From JAKPUX01 sp035353815 (lineage in GTDB: Bacteria; Zhuqueibacterota; Zhuqueibacteria; Residuimicrobiales; Residuimicrobiaceae): 64,000 nt of DNA. The notes beneath the pieces are model-generated. The model was not told the DNA's origin, ran no database searches, and saw only the letters and a list, made by a program, of their open reading frames with translations. Below, one piece after another: positions 16,045-24,802 of the stretch; position 1 is the stretch's first letter, and each line of letters begins with the position of its first letter. Both the position numbers and the translations under genes were made by a program. The DNA lies in contig DAOQAG010000015.1 of NCBI GenBank assembly GCA_035353815.1, positions 17,024-81,023 of the forward strand, given 5' to 3'.

Positions 16045-17538
16045 TTACCGTTTCTTTTTGGCGGTTTCCAGTCTGAGATAGAGCTTGACGTACTTGTCTG
16101 CGGCGATGGCCCAGGAAAAGTCCTGCTTCATGCCGCGCTTGATCAGCTTCTGCCACCCCTTGTCATCGCGGTAGGCGGCGACCGCGCGGCGTACGGCATC
16201 GGTCAACGCCTCGGGCGTATAGTCGCTGAAGAGAAAGCCGTTGCCGTTATTGGGATCGGCGCCGGCATCGACAATGGTGTCGGCCAGTCCGCCGGTCTTG
16301 CGCACCACCGGGATGGTGCCATATTTGAGGCTGTACATTTGATTGAGCCCGCAGGGTTCGTAGAGCGACGGCATGAGAAACATGTCGCTCCCCGCCTCGA
16401 TCAGATGGGCAAGGGTGTCGTCAAAGCGGAGGAAGAGCGCAACCTGGCGGGGATGGCCCTTGCGCATCTTTTCGAGAAGTTTATGAACCTGGGGATCGCC
16501 GGTGCCGAGAATGACCAGCTGCGCCGGCAGCTGGACCATCTCGCCGATCGCGGCCGCCACAAGATCGAGGCCCTTCTGGCTGGTCAGACGGGAGATCATG
16601 CCGATGACCGGCACCTCCGCCTCATAGGGCAAACCCGCCTCCTTGACCAGGGCTTTCTTGTTTTTCTCCTTCTCCTTGAGATTGGCAGCGCTGTAGGGGG
16701 CGGGGATCAGCTCATCCTTCTCGGGATTCCAGATGCTATAGTCGACCCCGTTGGTAATGCCGCAAAGGTCCTCGCGGCGCTCAGCCAGCACACCCTGGAG
16801 CCCGCAGCCCAGCTCGGGATCGCTCTGGATCTCTTCGGCATAGGTCGGGCTGACGGTGGTGATGAGGTCGGCGCTCTTGATGCCGGCCTTGAGATAATTG
16901 ACCTTGCCGTAAAATTCGAGGTCGCTGCCGGCGGCCGCCAGCTCTTGCGGCAGGCCCAGATCGGTGAGCACAGCCGGGGGAAAAGTGCCCTGAAACGCGA
17001 GATTGTGGATGGAAAGGACGGTGATGGCTTTGGCGAAGAAGGGATCATCCTGGTACTGGTTGCGCAGCATCCACGGGACGAGCGCGGTCTGCCAGTCGTT
17101 GCAATGGATGATATGCGGTTCCCAATGCAGAAGCTTGATGGTCTCGATGACGGCTTTGGAGAAGAGGAAGAAGCGCTGCGCGTTGTCGGGAAAGTCCTTG
17201 CCGGTTGCCGCGTCGACGTAATAATCGGAGCGTTCGAAATAGGGCTTGTAGTCGAGAAAGTAGACCTGAACCTTGGTCTCGGGCAGGAAGGCCGATTTGG
17301 CGCTGACGACATGTTCCTGATCGCCGACCCGAATCGGGATATCCTTGAGACGGATCACCTCGCGCAGAGTGTAGCGCCGTTCGCTGATATTGCCATACTT
17401 GGGCATCATGACCCGCACATCATGCCCTTGCTCAAAGAGCGCCTTGGGAAGGGCGCTTGCGACATCCGCCAGCCCGCCTGTCTTCGCAAAAGGAGCCACT
17501 TCGGTGGATAAATAAAGAACTCTCAGCCGGTTTTTCAT
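16045..17538 (-). CDS. glgA: Glycogen (starch) synthase, GT5
   Basis: 497 residues, normal for bacterial GlgA. It extends alpha-1,4-glucan chains with ADP- or UDP-glucose in the cytoplasm. The N-terminal substrate motif KTGGLADV is at residues 19-26, FFLFSKAVIETIKLL and HCNDWQTALVPW follow, and the C-terminal GT-B domain has SRLTSQKGLDLVAAAI and PSLYEPCGLNQMYSLKYG with the EX7E glutamates, then VVRKTGGLADT. It is a single-gene unit with its own terminator downstream and the cpoB-like terminator upstream. AT-rich sequence at 17,590-17,640 probably contains its promoter, but no clean -35/-10 pair was seen. Confidence 0.95.
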   Translation of the reverse strand: MKNRLRVLYLSTEVAPFAKTGGLADVASALPKALFEQGHDVRVMMPKYGNISERRYTLREVIRLKDIPIRVGDQEHVVSAKSAFLPETKVQVYFLDYKPYFERSDYYVDAATGKDFPDNAQRFFLFSKAVIETIKLLHWEPHIIHCNDWQTALVPWMLRNQYQDDPFFAKAITVLSIHNLAFQGTFPPAVLTDLGLPQELAAAGSDLEFYGKVNYLKAGIKSADLITTVSPTYAEEIQSDPELGCGLQGVLAERREDLCGITNGVDYSIWNPEKDELIPAPYSAANLKEKEKNKKALVKEAGLPYEAEVPVIGMISRLTSQKGLDLVAAAIGEMVQLPAQLVILGTGDPQVHKLLEKMRKGHPRQVALFLRFDDTLAHLIEAGSDMFLMPSLYEPCGLNQMYSLKYGTIPVVRKTGGLADTIVDAGADPNNGNGFLFSDYTPEALTDAVRRAVAAYRDDKGWQKLIKRGMKQDFSWAIAADKYVKLYLRLETAKKKR

Positions 17539-17646
17539 CCTCGTTCAGCCCGATTTGGTTTCAGGAAGTATCGTGGCCCAGCCCACCGCATCGTATCTTA
17601 TATTACTGGTTTTATTAAAGTATTAAAAATTATTGAGAAATGCAAT

Positions 17647-17676
17647 AAAAAAAAGGGTGGCCGAGCGGCCACCCTT
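17647..17676 (-). terminator. Rho-independent terminator of the CpoB-like lipoprotein gene
   Basis: Perfect hairpin GGGTGGCC-GAGC-GGCCACCC followed, on the minus strand, by eight T residues. It starts 25 bases after the stop codon at 17701. Confidence 0.9.
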
Positions 17677-17700
17677 GCAAAGAGGACTGGGGCGAGAGGA

Positions 17701-18492
17701 TTACAGGGTTTGCAGATAATACTGGGCCCGGGCCCGGAACTCGCTCTCCGGGTAGGTATCCAGGAGCTTCTGGAATTCCGATTTGGCCTTCTCCACATTG
17801 CCGGTACGGGTGTAGCAGAGTCCCAGCTTGAGCTGCGCGTCGTCGTTCTTGTCGGAGTCGTGGAAGGTGAAGACCTTTTCGAATTCCACGATCGCCTGGT
17901 TGTAGGCGCGCATGCCATAATAACACTCGCCGATCCAGTACTGGCAGTTGTCGGAGAGCTTGTTGGCGGAATCGGTCGAGATCAGCGCCTCGAACTCCTG
18001 TACCGCCTCCTTGTAACGGCGGGATTCGTAGAGGGCGCGCGCGCGGTCGTAGCGCTGCTGGAAGGTGCCGCTGGCGGTGACGGGGGTTTTGACCGGCTTG
18101 ATCTCCATCGGCGGCTCGGCATTCTCGGCGGCATTGAGCTGGCGGTCGCGTTCGGCCAGCTCCGCCTTGAGGTTGGCGATCTCGATATCCTTTTCCTTGA
18201 GGTTCTCCTCGAGGCGCTGGCGGTCATTTTCCAGCCCCGCCGAGGTGGGCTGCGGCTGTGCGGCCTCGGCCGGCTGGTTTTTGTTGAGGCCGAGCAGACG
18301 CATCACCTCATCCTCGTCGGTACTTTTTTTCACCGTATCGGCGGGGGTTTGGGGACGTTCTTCCGCTCCGGAAAGCGCGGCCTGCTCCGTGGCCAGCGAG
18401 ACCTGTCGCGAACTGCTGCAGCCGCTCCAAACCATTGCCCAGGCGAAGATGGCTATGCCGCCGAGCAATCTGCTCAAGTGCCGTATTTTCAT
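17701..18492 (-). CDS. Tetratricopeptide lipoprotein, CpoB/YbgF-like
   Basis: 263 residues. The signal peptide ends in the lipobox VWSGC with Cys25 followed by SSS, so it should be a lipoprotein. A coiled coil covers about residues 85-120 (RQRLEENLKEKDIEIANLKAE cut here to its heptads). The C-terminal part (about 143-263) has three TPR units, RYDRARALYESRRYKEAVQE, CQYWIGECYYGMRAYNQAI and LGLCYTRTGNVEKAKSEFQK. This coiled-coil plus TPR layout is that of CpoB/YbgF, which links peptidoglycan synthesis and outer-membrane constriction; the usual tolB-pal neighbours are absent. RBS TAGGAG is six bases before the ATG, and a promoter and a strong terminator make it a single-gene unit. Confidence 0.8.
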   Translation of the reverse strand: MKIRHLSRLLGGIAIFAWAMVWSGCSSSRQVSLATEQAALSGAEERPQTPADTVKKSTDEDEVMRLLGLNKNQPAEAAQPQPTSAGLENDRQRLEENLKEKDIEIANLKAELAERDRQLNAAENAEPPMEIKPVKTPVTASGTFQQRYDRARALYESRRYKEAVQEFEALISTDSANKLSDNCQYWIGECYYGMRAYNQAIVEFEKVFTFHDSDKNDDAQLKLGLCYTRTGNVEKAKSEFQKLLDTYPESEFRARAQYYLQTL

Positions 18493-18609
18493 AAATCGCT
18501 CCTACCGATCTTGGTTGGCTGTGGACCCTTCCGAATGCCGTAATCGACGATGCAGAGCCGGATTCCTGTTCAGGAAAAGTGGCAAAAACTCCCTATTTTT
18601 ACCTAACTT

Positions 18610-18638
18610 AAGATATCATTGTCACCTAAAAAAGTCAA
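18610..18638 (-). promoter_or_regulatory. Putative sigma70-type promoter of the CpoB-like gene
   Basis: Minus-strand TTGACT (18638-18633), 17-base spacer, TATCTT (18615-18610), about 118 bases ahead of the ATG at 18492. The -35 element overlaps the lgt stop codon. Confidence 0.45.
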
Positions 18639-19450
18639 GGATTATTTTGCACGCGGCTGTGGCGCCAGCGCCAGAGGTAGAGACCGGCGCCGATGAGGAT
18701 AAGCGCGATGCTGATCCCCTGGTTCATGCTCAATCCCTTACCGACCAGGGGCACCAGGATCATCGAATTCTCATAATAGCGGAAGAGATCGATGATGAAA
18801 CGGCCCACGCCGTAAAAGAGGAGGGCGAGATAGAGCAGATAGCCGTCGAACCTGGGCTTGCGGTCGATCCAGATCAGAATGAAAAAGATGACCAGGGCAT
18901 AGGCCGAGGAGTAGAGCTGGGTCGGGTGAATGTGCACCCCCTGGTACATCGCCCCGGCCGGGCTGTCCGGGGGAAAGACCACCGCCAGGGAGCAGGTGGT
19001 GGGGATGCCGTAACAGCAGCCGTTGAGGTAACAGCCGATGCGGGTGATGGCCTCGCCGAGGAAGAACATGGGAATGATCGCATCGGCAAACTTGAGGACC
19101 GGCAGCTTTTTGGCGCGCAGATAGAGGATCGAAGAAACCAGGGCAAGAATGACCCCGCCGAGCATGGTCAGTCCGGCGATGCCGATCTGGCCGTTACTCT
19201 GGAAGGGATTGAAAGTGTCGGTCCAGTGGCCGGCGAATTCATCGAGATGAAAAATGACGTACATAAACCGCGCCCCGATGATCGAGGCGAGGATGATGAC
19301 CACGGAAAGATCCATGACCTTTTCCGGGTCGATGCCGCGGCGCTTGCCGCGCCGTACCGCCAGATAGATGCCCAGCAGAAACGAGATGGCCAGGGTGAAT
19401 CCGTAGGCGCGCATCTCGAAAGCGCCGAGCCGGAACAGCACAGGATGCAT
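18635..19450 (-). CDS. lgt: Prolipoprotein diacylglyceryl transferase
   Basis: 271 residues, seven predicted membrane helices. Lgt transfers diacylglycerol from phosphatidylglycerol to the lipobox cysteine of prolipoproteins at the inner membrane. Visible family elements are YGFTLAISFLLGIYLA, the first arginine patch RRGKRRGIDPEKVMDL, and FLGEAITRIGCYLNGCCYG, which corresponds to the Lgt signature (usually G.R.GNF.NgE.yG); the Glu of that signature is replaced by Cys here, as in other FCB proteins. HPTQLYSS and RFIIDLFRYYE follow. RBS GGAGGAG precedes the ATG. It is the last gene of the shape operon, 22 bases after rodA. Confidence 0.93.
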   Translation of the reverse strand: MHPVLFRLGAFEMRAYGFTLAISFLLGIYLAVRRGKRRGIDPEKVMDLSVVIILASIIGARFMYVIFHLDEFAGHWTDTFNPFQSNGQIGIAGLTMLGGVILALVSSILYLRAKKLPVLKFADAIIPMFFLGEAITRIGCYLNGCCYGIPTTCSLAVVFPPDSPAGAMYQGVHIHPTQLYSSAYALVIFFILIWIDRKPRFDGYLLYLALLFYGVGRFIIDLFRYYENSMILVPLVGKGLSMNQGISIALILIGAGLYLWRWRHSRVQNNP

Positions 19451-19472
19451 AACGCTCCTCCAGAAGGATGAT

Positions 19473-20696
19473 TTAAAAGTAACGCTGCGTTGCCGTGTTG
19501 GAAAGCAGGGCCGCCATGGCCATATTGGTCAGCATCGCCGACCCGCCATAACTGATGAAGGGGAGCGGCACCCCCGCCACCGGCATGATCCCCATGGTCA
19601 TGCCGAGGTTGACGATCGCCTGGAAGGCAATGGTGATGACGATCCCCATCGTCGCCAGGCGGGCGAAGCGATAGCCGCTGGATGCGGCGATCTTGGCTCC
19701 GCGCATGAGAAAGACCAGAAAAAGGCCGAGCACCACCAGCGAGCCGAAAAAGCCCCACTCCTCGGCGAGCACGGAAAAGATGAAATCGGTATGCTGCGCG
19801 GGCAGAAAACGCAGCTGCGTCTGGGTGCCGTGCAGCAAGCCCTTGCCGAAGGGGCCACCCGAGCCGATCGCCACCATCGACTGGATGATCTGGTACCCCA
19901 CCCCGCGCGGATCATCCACCATGCCGAGAAAGGTGAGGATGCGCTGCTGCTGATAGCCGTGCAACTGCTCCCAGACCAGCGGCGAGAGGGTGCCGACAAA
20001 AAGGTTGCCGGCGAAGATGCTCCAGGCGATCCGCTTGTTGCGGCGCGAGAGATAGAGAACGACGCTGATGAGGAGAATGGCGACACTGAAACTGTAGTAA
20101 TTGAAGGAGGCGAGAAAGGCGAAAACCGGGGAGACGATGACAAAAATAGTAAAGGGCGCCAGACCGCGCCAGTAGAGCATCGGAATGATCACCGCCAGAT
20201 AGACCAGGCTGGTCCCGAGATCGGGCTGCTTCAGAACCAGTACAAAGGGCAAAAGAACCAGGCCGAAGGCGACCAGCAGGTTCTTAGGCTGGTTGGGATT
20301 GGTCTGCTCCGGGGCAAAATAGCGGGCCAGGGTGAGCACCAGCACCGGTTTCATAAACTCGGAGGGCTGGATCTTGACGCCGGCCACCTCGAACCAGCGC
20401 TGCGCCCCGCCGCTGATCGAGCCCACCAGGTCGATCCCGAGGATCATCAGCACAAGGATGGCATACAAGGGATAGGCCAGCGCGAAGACGATATGCAGCG
20501 GCACATAGGTAAGGGCGAAAAAGAGCACCAGTCCGATCACCACCCAGACGATCTGCTTGGCAAAATTGTCATGGATCGCCGCCACCTTGCTGCCGTGCGT
20601 GGCGCTGTAGACCGCCAACAGGCTGAAGAGCGCAAAGAGGAGAACACAGATCAGAATGACCCGGTCGACCCGCGTATTGCGAATTTCTTCAAGCAT
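19473..20696 (-). CDS. rodA: Rod-shape SEDS peptidoglycan glycosyltransferase RodA
   Basis: 407 residues, ten predicted helices. RodA polymerises lipid II glycan strands during elongation together with PBP2, which is encoded immediately upstream with a 6-base gap. Family motifs: GGAQRWFEVAGVKIQPSEF (about residues 115-133), KQPDLGTSLVYLAV, GKGLLHGTQTQLRFLPAQHT with FIFSVLAEEWGFFGS, and the C-terminal GVPLPFISYGGSAM. The motif QPSE and the FLPAQHTDFIF block distinguish it as a SEDS protein. GAGG lies just before the ATG. Confidence 0.95.
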   Translation of the reverse strand: MLEEIRNTRVDRVILICVLLFALFSLLAVYSATHGSKVAAIHDNFAKQIVWVVIGLVLFFALTYVPLHIVFALAYPLYAILVLMILGIDLVGSISGGAQRWFEVAGVKIQPSEFMKPVLVLTLARYFAPEQTNPNQPKNLLVAFGLVLLPFVLVLKQPDLGTSLVYLAVIIPMLYWRGLAPFTIFVIVSPVFAFLASFNYYSFSVAILLISVVLYLSRRNKRIAWSIFAGNLFVGTLSPLVWEQLHGYQQQRILTFLGMVDDPRGVGYQIIQSMVAIGSGGPFGKGLLHGTQTQLRFLPAQHTDFIFSVLAEEWGFFGSLVVLGLFLVFLMRGAKIAASSGYRFARLATMGIVITIAFQAIVNLGMTMGIMPVAGVPLPFISYGGSAMLTNMAMAALLSNTATQRYF

Positions 20697-20702
20697 CTCG
20701 CC

Positions 20703-22496
20703 TCACCGGCGCTCCGTCACCGCAGGGGGTGCGGCCGCCTCTTTCTTCAAATCAAAATAACGGCGCAGCAGCTGACCGGCGATCGGGGCGGAGGTCGCAC
20801 CGCCGCCGCCGCCGTTCTCGACCAGCACGCAGATGGCCACCTCCGGATCCTGCAGCGGCGCAAAACCGACATACCAGGCATGAGGCTCGCCGTGCGGATT
20901 CTGCGCCGTGCCGGTCTTGCCGGCCACAACCACATCCTCCAGATAACTGGCGTGACCGGTCCCGCCCGGAGTGTTGACCACCCGGAACATCCCCGCATGC
21001 AGGGTCGCATAGGTCTCCTGCGAGATCCCCGCCGTGTTCCTGGACTCGAGCTTTTGCTTGTAATACCGCTGCGTCCGCGGATCGAAGATCTTGTAGACGA
21101 GGTGCAGCGGATAATAACGACCCTTGTTGGCAATGATCATCGTATATTGGGCCATCTGCACCGGGGTGACCAGCAGATCGCCCTGACCGATGCCCAGGTT
21201 GAGCATCATGCCGCCCGACCAGCCCTTCTTGCCGAAGACGCGATCGAGATAGTCGCGGTCGGGCAGAATGCCCGGCTCCTCGGCGGGCAGGTCGATCCCG
21301 GTCCGGGCCCCAAAGCCGTAGTGCCGCGCTGCAGCCGCCCATTCGTCGACCGAAAGGCGCATGCTGAGGCGGTAAAAATACGAATTGCACGAAACCTTGA
21401 TGGCATCGAGCATCGCCAGGGTGCCGTGGCCCTTGCCGCCGTGGCAGAGAAAGGTGCGGTCCCCATAGGTGACCCCGCCGGTGCAGGGAAAGGTCGTTTC
21501 CGGCGTCGCCTTGTGCTCCTCCAGCGCCGCGGTGGCGGCGACCATCTTGAAGGTCGAGCCGGGCGGATAGGCGCTCTGGATGACGCGGTCGTAGAGGGGC
21601 TTGCCGGGATCGTTGAGGAGGCGCTGCCAGTCGGCGGCACTGAGCGTGCCGGAAAAAAGTTCCGGATCGAAATCGGGTTTGCTGCACAGCACCAGGACGC
21701 CGCCATCGCGGGTATCGATCATCACCACCCCGCCGATCTTGTCGCCGAGGAGCGAGTCGGCGAGGCTCTGCAGCCGCGCATCGAGAGCGAGATAGAAATC
21801 CCGGCCACGGATCGGGGTACGGTCGCTGGCGCCGACAATGTCCTTGACCTCCCGGCCGACGGCATCGACCTCGATCGCATCGTAGCCGACCTGGCCGCGC
21901 AGATCGCGGTCGTAATAGGCCTCGAAGCCCTTCTTGCCGACCAGATCACCCGGCATCAGCCCCTCCTCCTGACGCCGTTCCAGCTCACCCTTGGAGATCT
22001 CGCCGATGTAGCCGAAGAGATGGGGCGACTTGACCCCGGCCGGATATACGCGCCGGCTCTCGGTTTCGTAGGAGACGCCGGGGTACTCGAGTTTATTCTC
22101 CTCCAGCCGGACCAGCATCGCATAATCGATATTGCGGCGCAGCTTGAGCGGAATGAAGGGGTTATCGGCCTGATCTAGCCGGCGCTTGACGGCGGCGACA
22201 TCCTCCTCCATCAGGTCGGCGAGAAAGGCGAGCGAACGGGCGTTGCCGCGCACCTCGATCGGCAGGGCGCTCAGGGTGTAGCTGGGGCGATTCTCGACCA
22301 GGGGAAGGCCGTTGCGGTCGTAAATGACGCCGCGCGGCGGCTCCAGCCGCAACCGCCGGGTGCGATTTTTGTCCGATTGCGCCTGATATTTCTCCCGCTG
22401 GATGATCTGCAGCCGGAAGAGCTGCACCGCCAGCGCCATAAAGGCGCAGGCGATAACGATCTGGATCATACGGGCGGAGCGGTCTTGGGAGAGCAT
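20703..22496 (-). CDS. mrdA: Penicillin-binding protein 2 (elongation transpeptidase)
   Basis: 597 residues. An N-terminal anchor helix (MIQIVIACAFMALAVQLFRL, about residues 10-29) is followed by the pedestal domain with RGVIYDRNGLPLVENRPSY, and the transpeptidase domain. Catalytic motifs are present: STFK (about residue 313), SCN (about 370), KTGT (about 525). It cross-links peptidoglycan in the periplasm as partner of RodA. Clustered with mreC, mreD and rodA in the usual order. Confidence 0.95.
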   Translation of the reverse strand: MLSQDRSARMIQIVIACAFMALAVQLFRLQIIQREKYQAQSDKNRTRRLRLEPPRGVIYDRNGLPLVENRPSYTLSALPIEVRGNARSLAFLADLMEEDVAAVKRRLDQADNPFIPLKLRRNIDYAMLVRLEENKLEYPGVSYETESRRVYPAGVKSPHLFGYIGEISKGELERRQEEGLMPGDLVGKKGFEAYYDRDLRGQVGYDAIEVDAVGREVKDIVGASDRTPIRGRDFYLALDARLQSLADSLLGDKIGGVVMIDTRDGGVLVLCSKPDFDPELFSGTLSAADWQRLLNDPGKPLYDRVIQSAYPPGSTFKMVAATAALEEHKATPETTFPCTGGVTYGDRTFLCHGGKGHGTLAMLDAIKVSCNSYFYRLSMRLSVDEWAAAARHYGFGARTGIDLPAEEPGILPDRDYLDRVFGKKGWSGGMMLNLGIGQGDLLVTPVQMAQYTMIIANKGRYYPLHLVYKIFDPRTQRYYKQKLESRNTAGISQETYATLHAGMFRVVNTPGGTGHASYLEDVVVAGKTGTAQNPHGEPHAWYVGFAPLQDPEVAICVLVENGGGGGATSAPIAGQLLRRYFDLKKEAAAPPAVTERR

Positions 22497-22518
22497 GGAA
22501 TGCGCAATGAATTAAAGG

Positions 22519-23028
22519 TTAAAAGAGCGGCGTCGGCTCGGTTTTGTAGATCTTTTCCCAGATGGATTCCGGCACGATGGCAAAAATGATCAACGCCCAA
22601 AACATGGTATAAATGGCGGGCAGCACGATGCCCAGCGCCAGCCCCTGGAGCAGGCCGGCACCACCCTGGATGATAATGATGTAGAGCAGCAGATGCTGCA
22701 GGATCGCGAGCACGCCGACGATCAGGCCGGCATTGAGGCTGTAGGCGCTCTGGAGGGAGCGGTAGCTCATGACCGAGCCGCTGATAAAGCCGACCAGGCT
22801 CAGGGCCAGGGCGTGGCTGCCGAGCAGGCTGCCGCTGAGGGCATCCTCGACGAAGCCGATACCCAGGCCCCAGAGGGTGCCCTGGCCGCGCCCGGCGAAG
22901 AGCGAGACCGCACAGACCGCAATGAGGATAAAATCGGGGGCGACCCCGCGGATGGCCACCAGATCGCTCACGCCGTGCTGCAAGCCCAGGGCCAGCGCCA
23001 TCATGATCAGATAGTAGATCAGATTCAT
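22519..23028 (-). CDS. mreD: Rod-shape-determining protein MreD
   Basis: 169 residues, five to six predicted membrane helices and little else, the normal size of MreD. Recognised by hydrophobic profile and by position between mreC and mrdA; FAGRGQGTLWGLGIGFVEDA matches the conserved 'G...G...Gl..Dal' loop. Its ATG overlaps the mreC stop (ATGA), indicating translational coupling. Confidence 0.88.
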   Translation of the reverse strand: MNLIYYLIMMALALGLQHGVSDLVAIRGVAPDFILIAVCAVSLFAGRGQGTLWGLGIGFVEDALSGSLLGSHALALSLVGFISGSVMSYRSLQSAYSLNAGLIVGVLAILQHLLLYIIIIQGGAGLLQGLALGIVLPAIYTMFWALIIFAIVPESIWEKIYKTEPTPLF

Positions 23029-23831
23029 CTTGCCGCGCCTTCCTGCGTATGGCGCACGATATAGACCTCGCGCAGCCGCGCCATATCGACCTTGGGTTCA
23101 ACATAGATTCTGCGGTACATGCCCGATTCGGCTTCATCGATGAAGGAAACCACCCCCAGCTTCAATCCCGGCACGAAGATCGAATTGGTCCCCGAGGTGA
23201 CGACAAGGTCGCCCTTGCGCACGTCGCCGCTGAGATAGATCCCGGTGAGGATACCGCGGTTATAGCCCTCCCACTTGAACATGCCTTCGAGACGGCTGCG
23301 CTGGACAATGGCGGCGCAGCTGAAGGCGCGGTCGTCGAAGGCCTGGACCGTGCAGTAGGAGGTGGAGACCGAATGGACGCGGCCGACCAGGCCATCGGCG
23401 GAGACCACGGTCATGTTGACCTTTACACCCTGGTCGGAGCCGGCATCGAGAAGGAGCGAGGCCAGGCCCGTCCGGGTTTCGCGACCGGTGACGGTGGCGG
23501 CGATGAGATCATAGGGGGCGGTCATCTTGAAGCCGAGGAGCTGGCGCAGGCGGGCATTCTCATACCAGGCCTCGGCCATCTGCGCATTGCGCAGCTGCAG
23601 GACGGCGTTGATCTCGCGCAGGCGGCGGTTTTCCGCGCCGAGGGCGAGATAGGAACGCAGGTCCGCTACCGGCTCGGTCAGACGGCCGACAATCTCGAGG
23701 CTGAGGGCATGCAGGCCGCCCAGGCTGCGGGCATCATTGGCGAAAAAGAGAGCCGCCAGCGCAAGCAGGATCGCAGCCAGCAGGAGCAACCAGTCCCGCC
23801 AGAAGGTATTTGGTTTACTGTTCTTGTTCAC
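23025..23831 (-). CDS. mreC: Rod-shape-determining protein MreC
   Basis: 268 residues from a GTG at 23831, chosen because it directly precedes KNSKPNTFWRDWLLLLAAIL, the expected short cytoplasmic tail plus single helix; the frame extends further to 23999 but that part lies inside lpxH and is basic and low in information. A coiled coil follows the helix (YLALGAENRRLREINAVLQL), then the two beta-barrel MreC domain with DAGSDQGVKVNMTVVSADGL and GDLVVTSGTNSIFVPGLKLG. MreC is the periplasmic scaffold that activates PBP2-RodA. mreB is not next to it; lpxH occupies that place and overlaps by 17 bases. Confidence 0.92.
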   Translation of the reverse strand: MNKNSKPNTFWRDWLLLLAAILLALAALFFANDARSLGGLHALSLEIVGRLTEPVADLRSYLALGAENRRLREINAVLQLRNAQMAEAWYENARLRQLLGFKMTAPYDLIAATVTGRETRTGLASLLLDAGSDQGVKVNMTVVSADGLVGRVHSVSTSYCTVQAFDDRAFSCAAIVQRSRLEGMFKWEGYNRGILTGIYLSGDVRKGDLVVTSGTNSIFVPGLKLGVVSFIDEAESGMYRRIYVEPKVDMARLREVYIVRHTQEGAAR

Positions 23832-24642
23832 GGCCCATCCGTCCTGGACCCTGCGCGGGCGTAAAGGGTCGGCCCGTCTGGCCGTCCCACTGCAGCAGGG
23901 CCGGAACACCCGCTTCGATGCGGGCAAAGGTGAAGGTGCGCATCCACGCCCCGGCGTTGACATACCAGCCGCGCCCGTGGGCGAGCAGGGCCGGGACATG
24001 GGTGTGGCCCATGGCGATCAGATCGTACTCCGTCTCGAGCCGGCGGCAGGCCCAGGCGCGGTAATCGGCATCATCGTAGCGGTCCTCGCGCTGGGATTCG
24101 CGGCTGAGATGGGAACAAAAGAGTGCCAGCGGAATGCCCCAGTCCGGATGGAGCAGCCGGTAGGCGGCGACGGCCAGGGGATGGCGGAGCACCCGTTTCA
24201 TCAGGCGGTAGCGATGGTCGCGCTGGCGGAGACCGTCGCCGTGCAGCAGCAGGAGGCGGCGGCCGGCCTGCTCCAGTTCGAGCGCGTCGGGATGGACGGT
24301 CATGCCCACCTCCTCGCGCAGGAAGGAACCGAGCCAGAAATCGTGGTTGCCGGCGAGATAGTCGACCGGAACGCCCGAATCGATGAGGTCAGCGAGCCGG
24401 GCCAGGGTGCGGAAATGGCTGCGCCCCACCACGTGGCGGTACTCGAACCAAAAGTCGAAGAGGTCGCCGCAGAGAATGAGCTGGCTGTTGCGCTGCCCGC
24501 GCAGGGCGTCGATGAAGGTGGTGAAGCGGCGGAAAATTTCCGCTTCGCTCCCGGGATTCTGGGCACCCAGATGGGCATCGCCGAGCAGATAGATCGTTTG
24601 GCACGCGGCGCGCGCCGGAACAGGCGTCTCCAGGGTCGGCAT
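23815..24642 (-). CDS. lpxH: UDP-2,3-diacylglucosamine diphosphatase-type metallophosphoesterase
   Basis: 275 residues from the ATG at 24642, which has TAGGAG two to three bases upstream; the longer frame to 24735 lacks an RBS. All metal-binding motifs of calcineurin-like phosphoesterases are present in order: GDAHLG, GDLFDFW, GNHDFW, LLLHGDGL, GHTHVP. The DFWFEY and GNHDFWLG forms are those of LpxH, which hydrolyses UDP-2,3-diacylglucosamine to lipid X in lipid A synthesis. An LpxH-like relative of unknown substrate cannot be excluded. It is the first gene of the shape operon. Confidence 0.87.
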   Translation of the reverse strand: MPTLETPVPARAACQTIYLLGDAHLGAQNPGSEAEIFRRFTTFIDALRGQRNSQLILCGDLFDFWFEYRHVVGRSHFRTLARLADLIDSGVPVDYLAGNHDFWLGSFLREEVGMTVHPDALELEQAGRRLLLLHGDGLRQRDHRYRLMKRVLRHPLAVAAYRLLHPDWGIPLALFCSHLSRESQREDRYDDADYRAWACRRLETEYDLIAMGHTHVPALLAHGRGWYVNAGAWMRTFTFARIEAGVPALLQWDGQTGRPFTPAQGPGRMGREQEQ

Positions 24643-24728
24643 ATCTCCTATAATAGACCAAAATTTAAGGATATGCGCGCATAAAAGCAAGCATGAAGTT
24701 CCGGCCTTCGCGGCGCTGTTGAATAAAG

Positions 24729-24757
24729 TTGACAAAGTGCCAAAAGTTGCCTAATTT
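24729..24757 (+). promoter_or_regulatory. Putative sigma70-type promoter of the ispE-tRNA-prs unit
   Basis: Perfect -35 TTGACA (24729-24734), 17-base spacer, weak -10 TAATTT (24752-24757), in the divergent gap between lpxH and ispE. Predicted start near 24764 makes the ATG at 24803 the more likely ispE start. Confidence 0.5.
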
Positions 24758-24802
24758 ACAAGCTTGAATCTTGCCATGCAGATAAACAGGTGTGCCGACA
24801 TC

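Noticed and set aside
17500..17512. DnaA-like word GGTGGATAA in glgA
   Set aside because: One mismatch to the consensus and inside a coding sequence; single near-matches are expected by chance.
23832..23999. N-terminal extension of MreC
   Set aside because: The region is coding for LpxH in another frame and lacks MreC features; the GTG at 23831 gives the normal short cytoplasmic tail.
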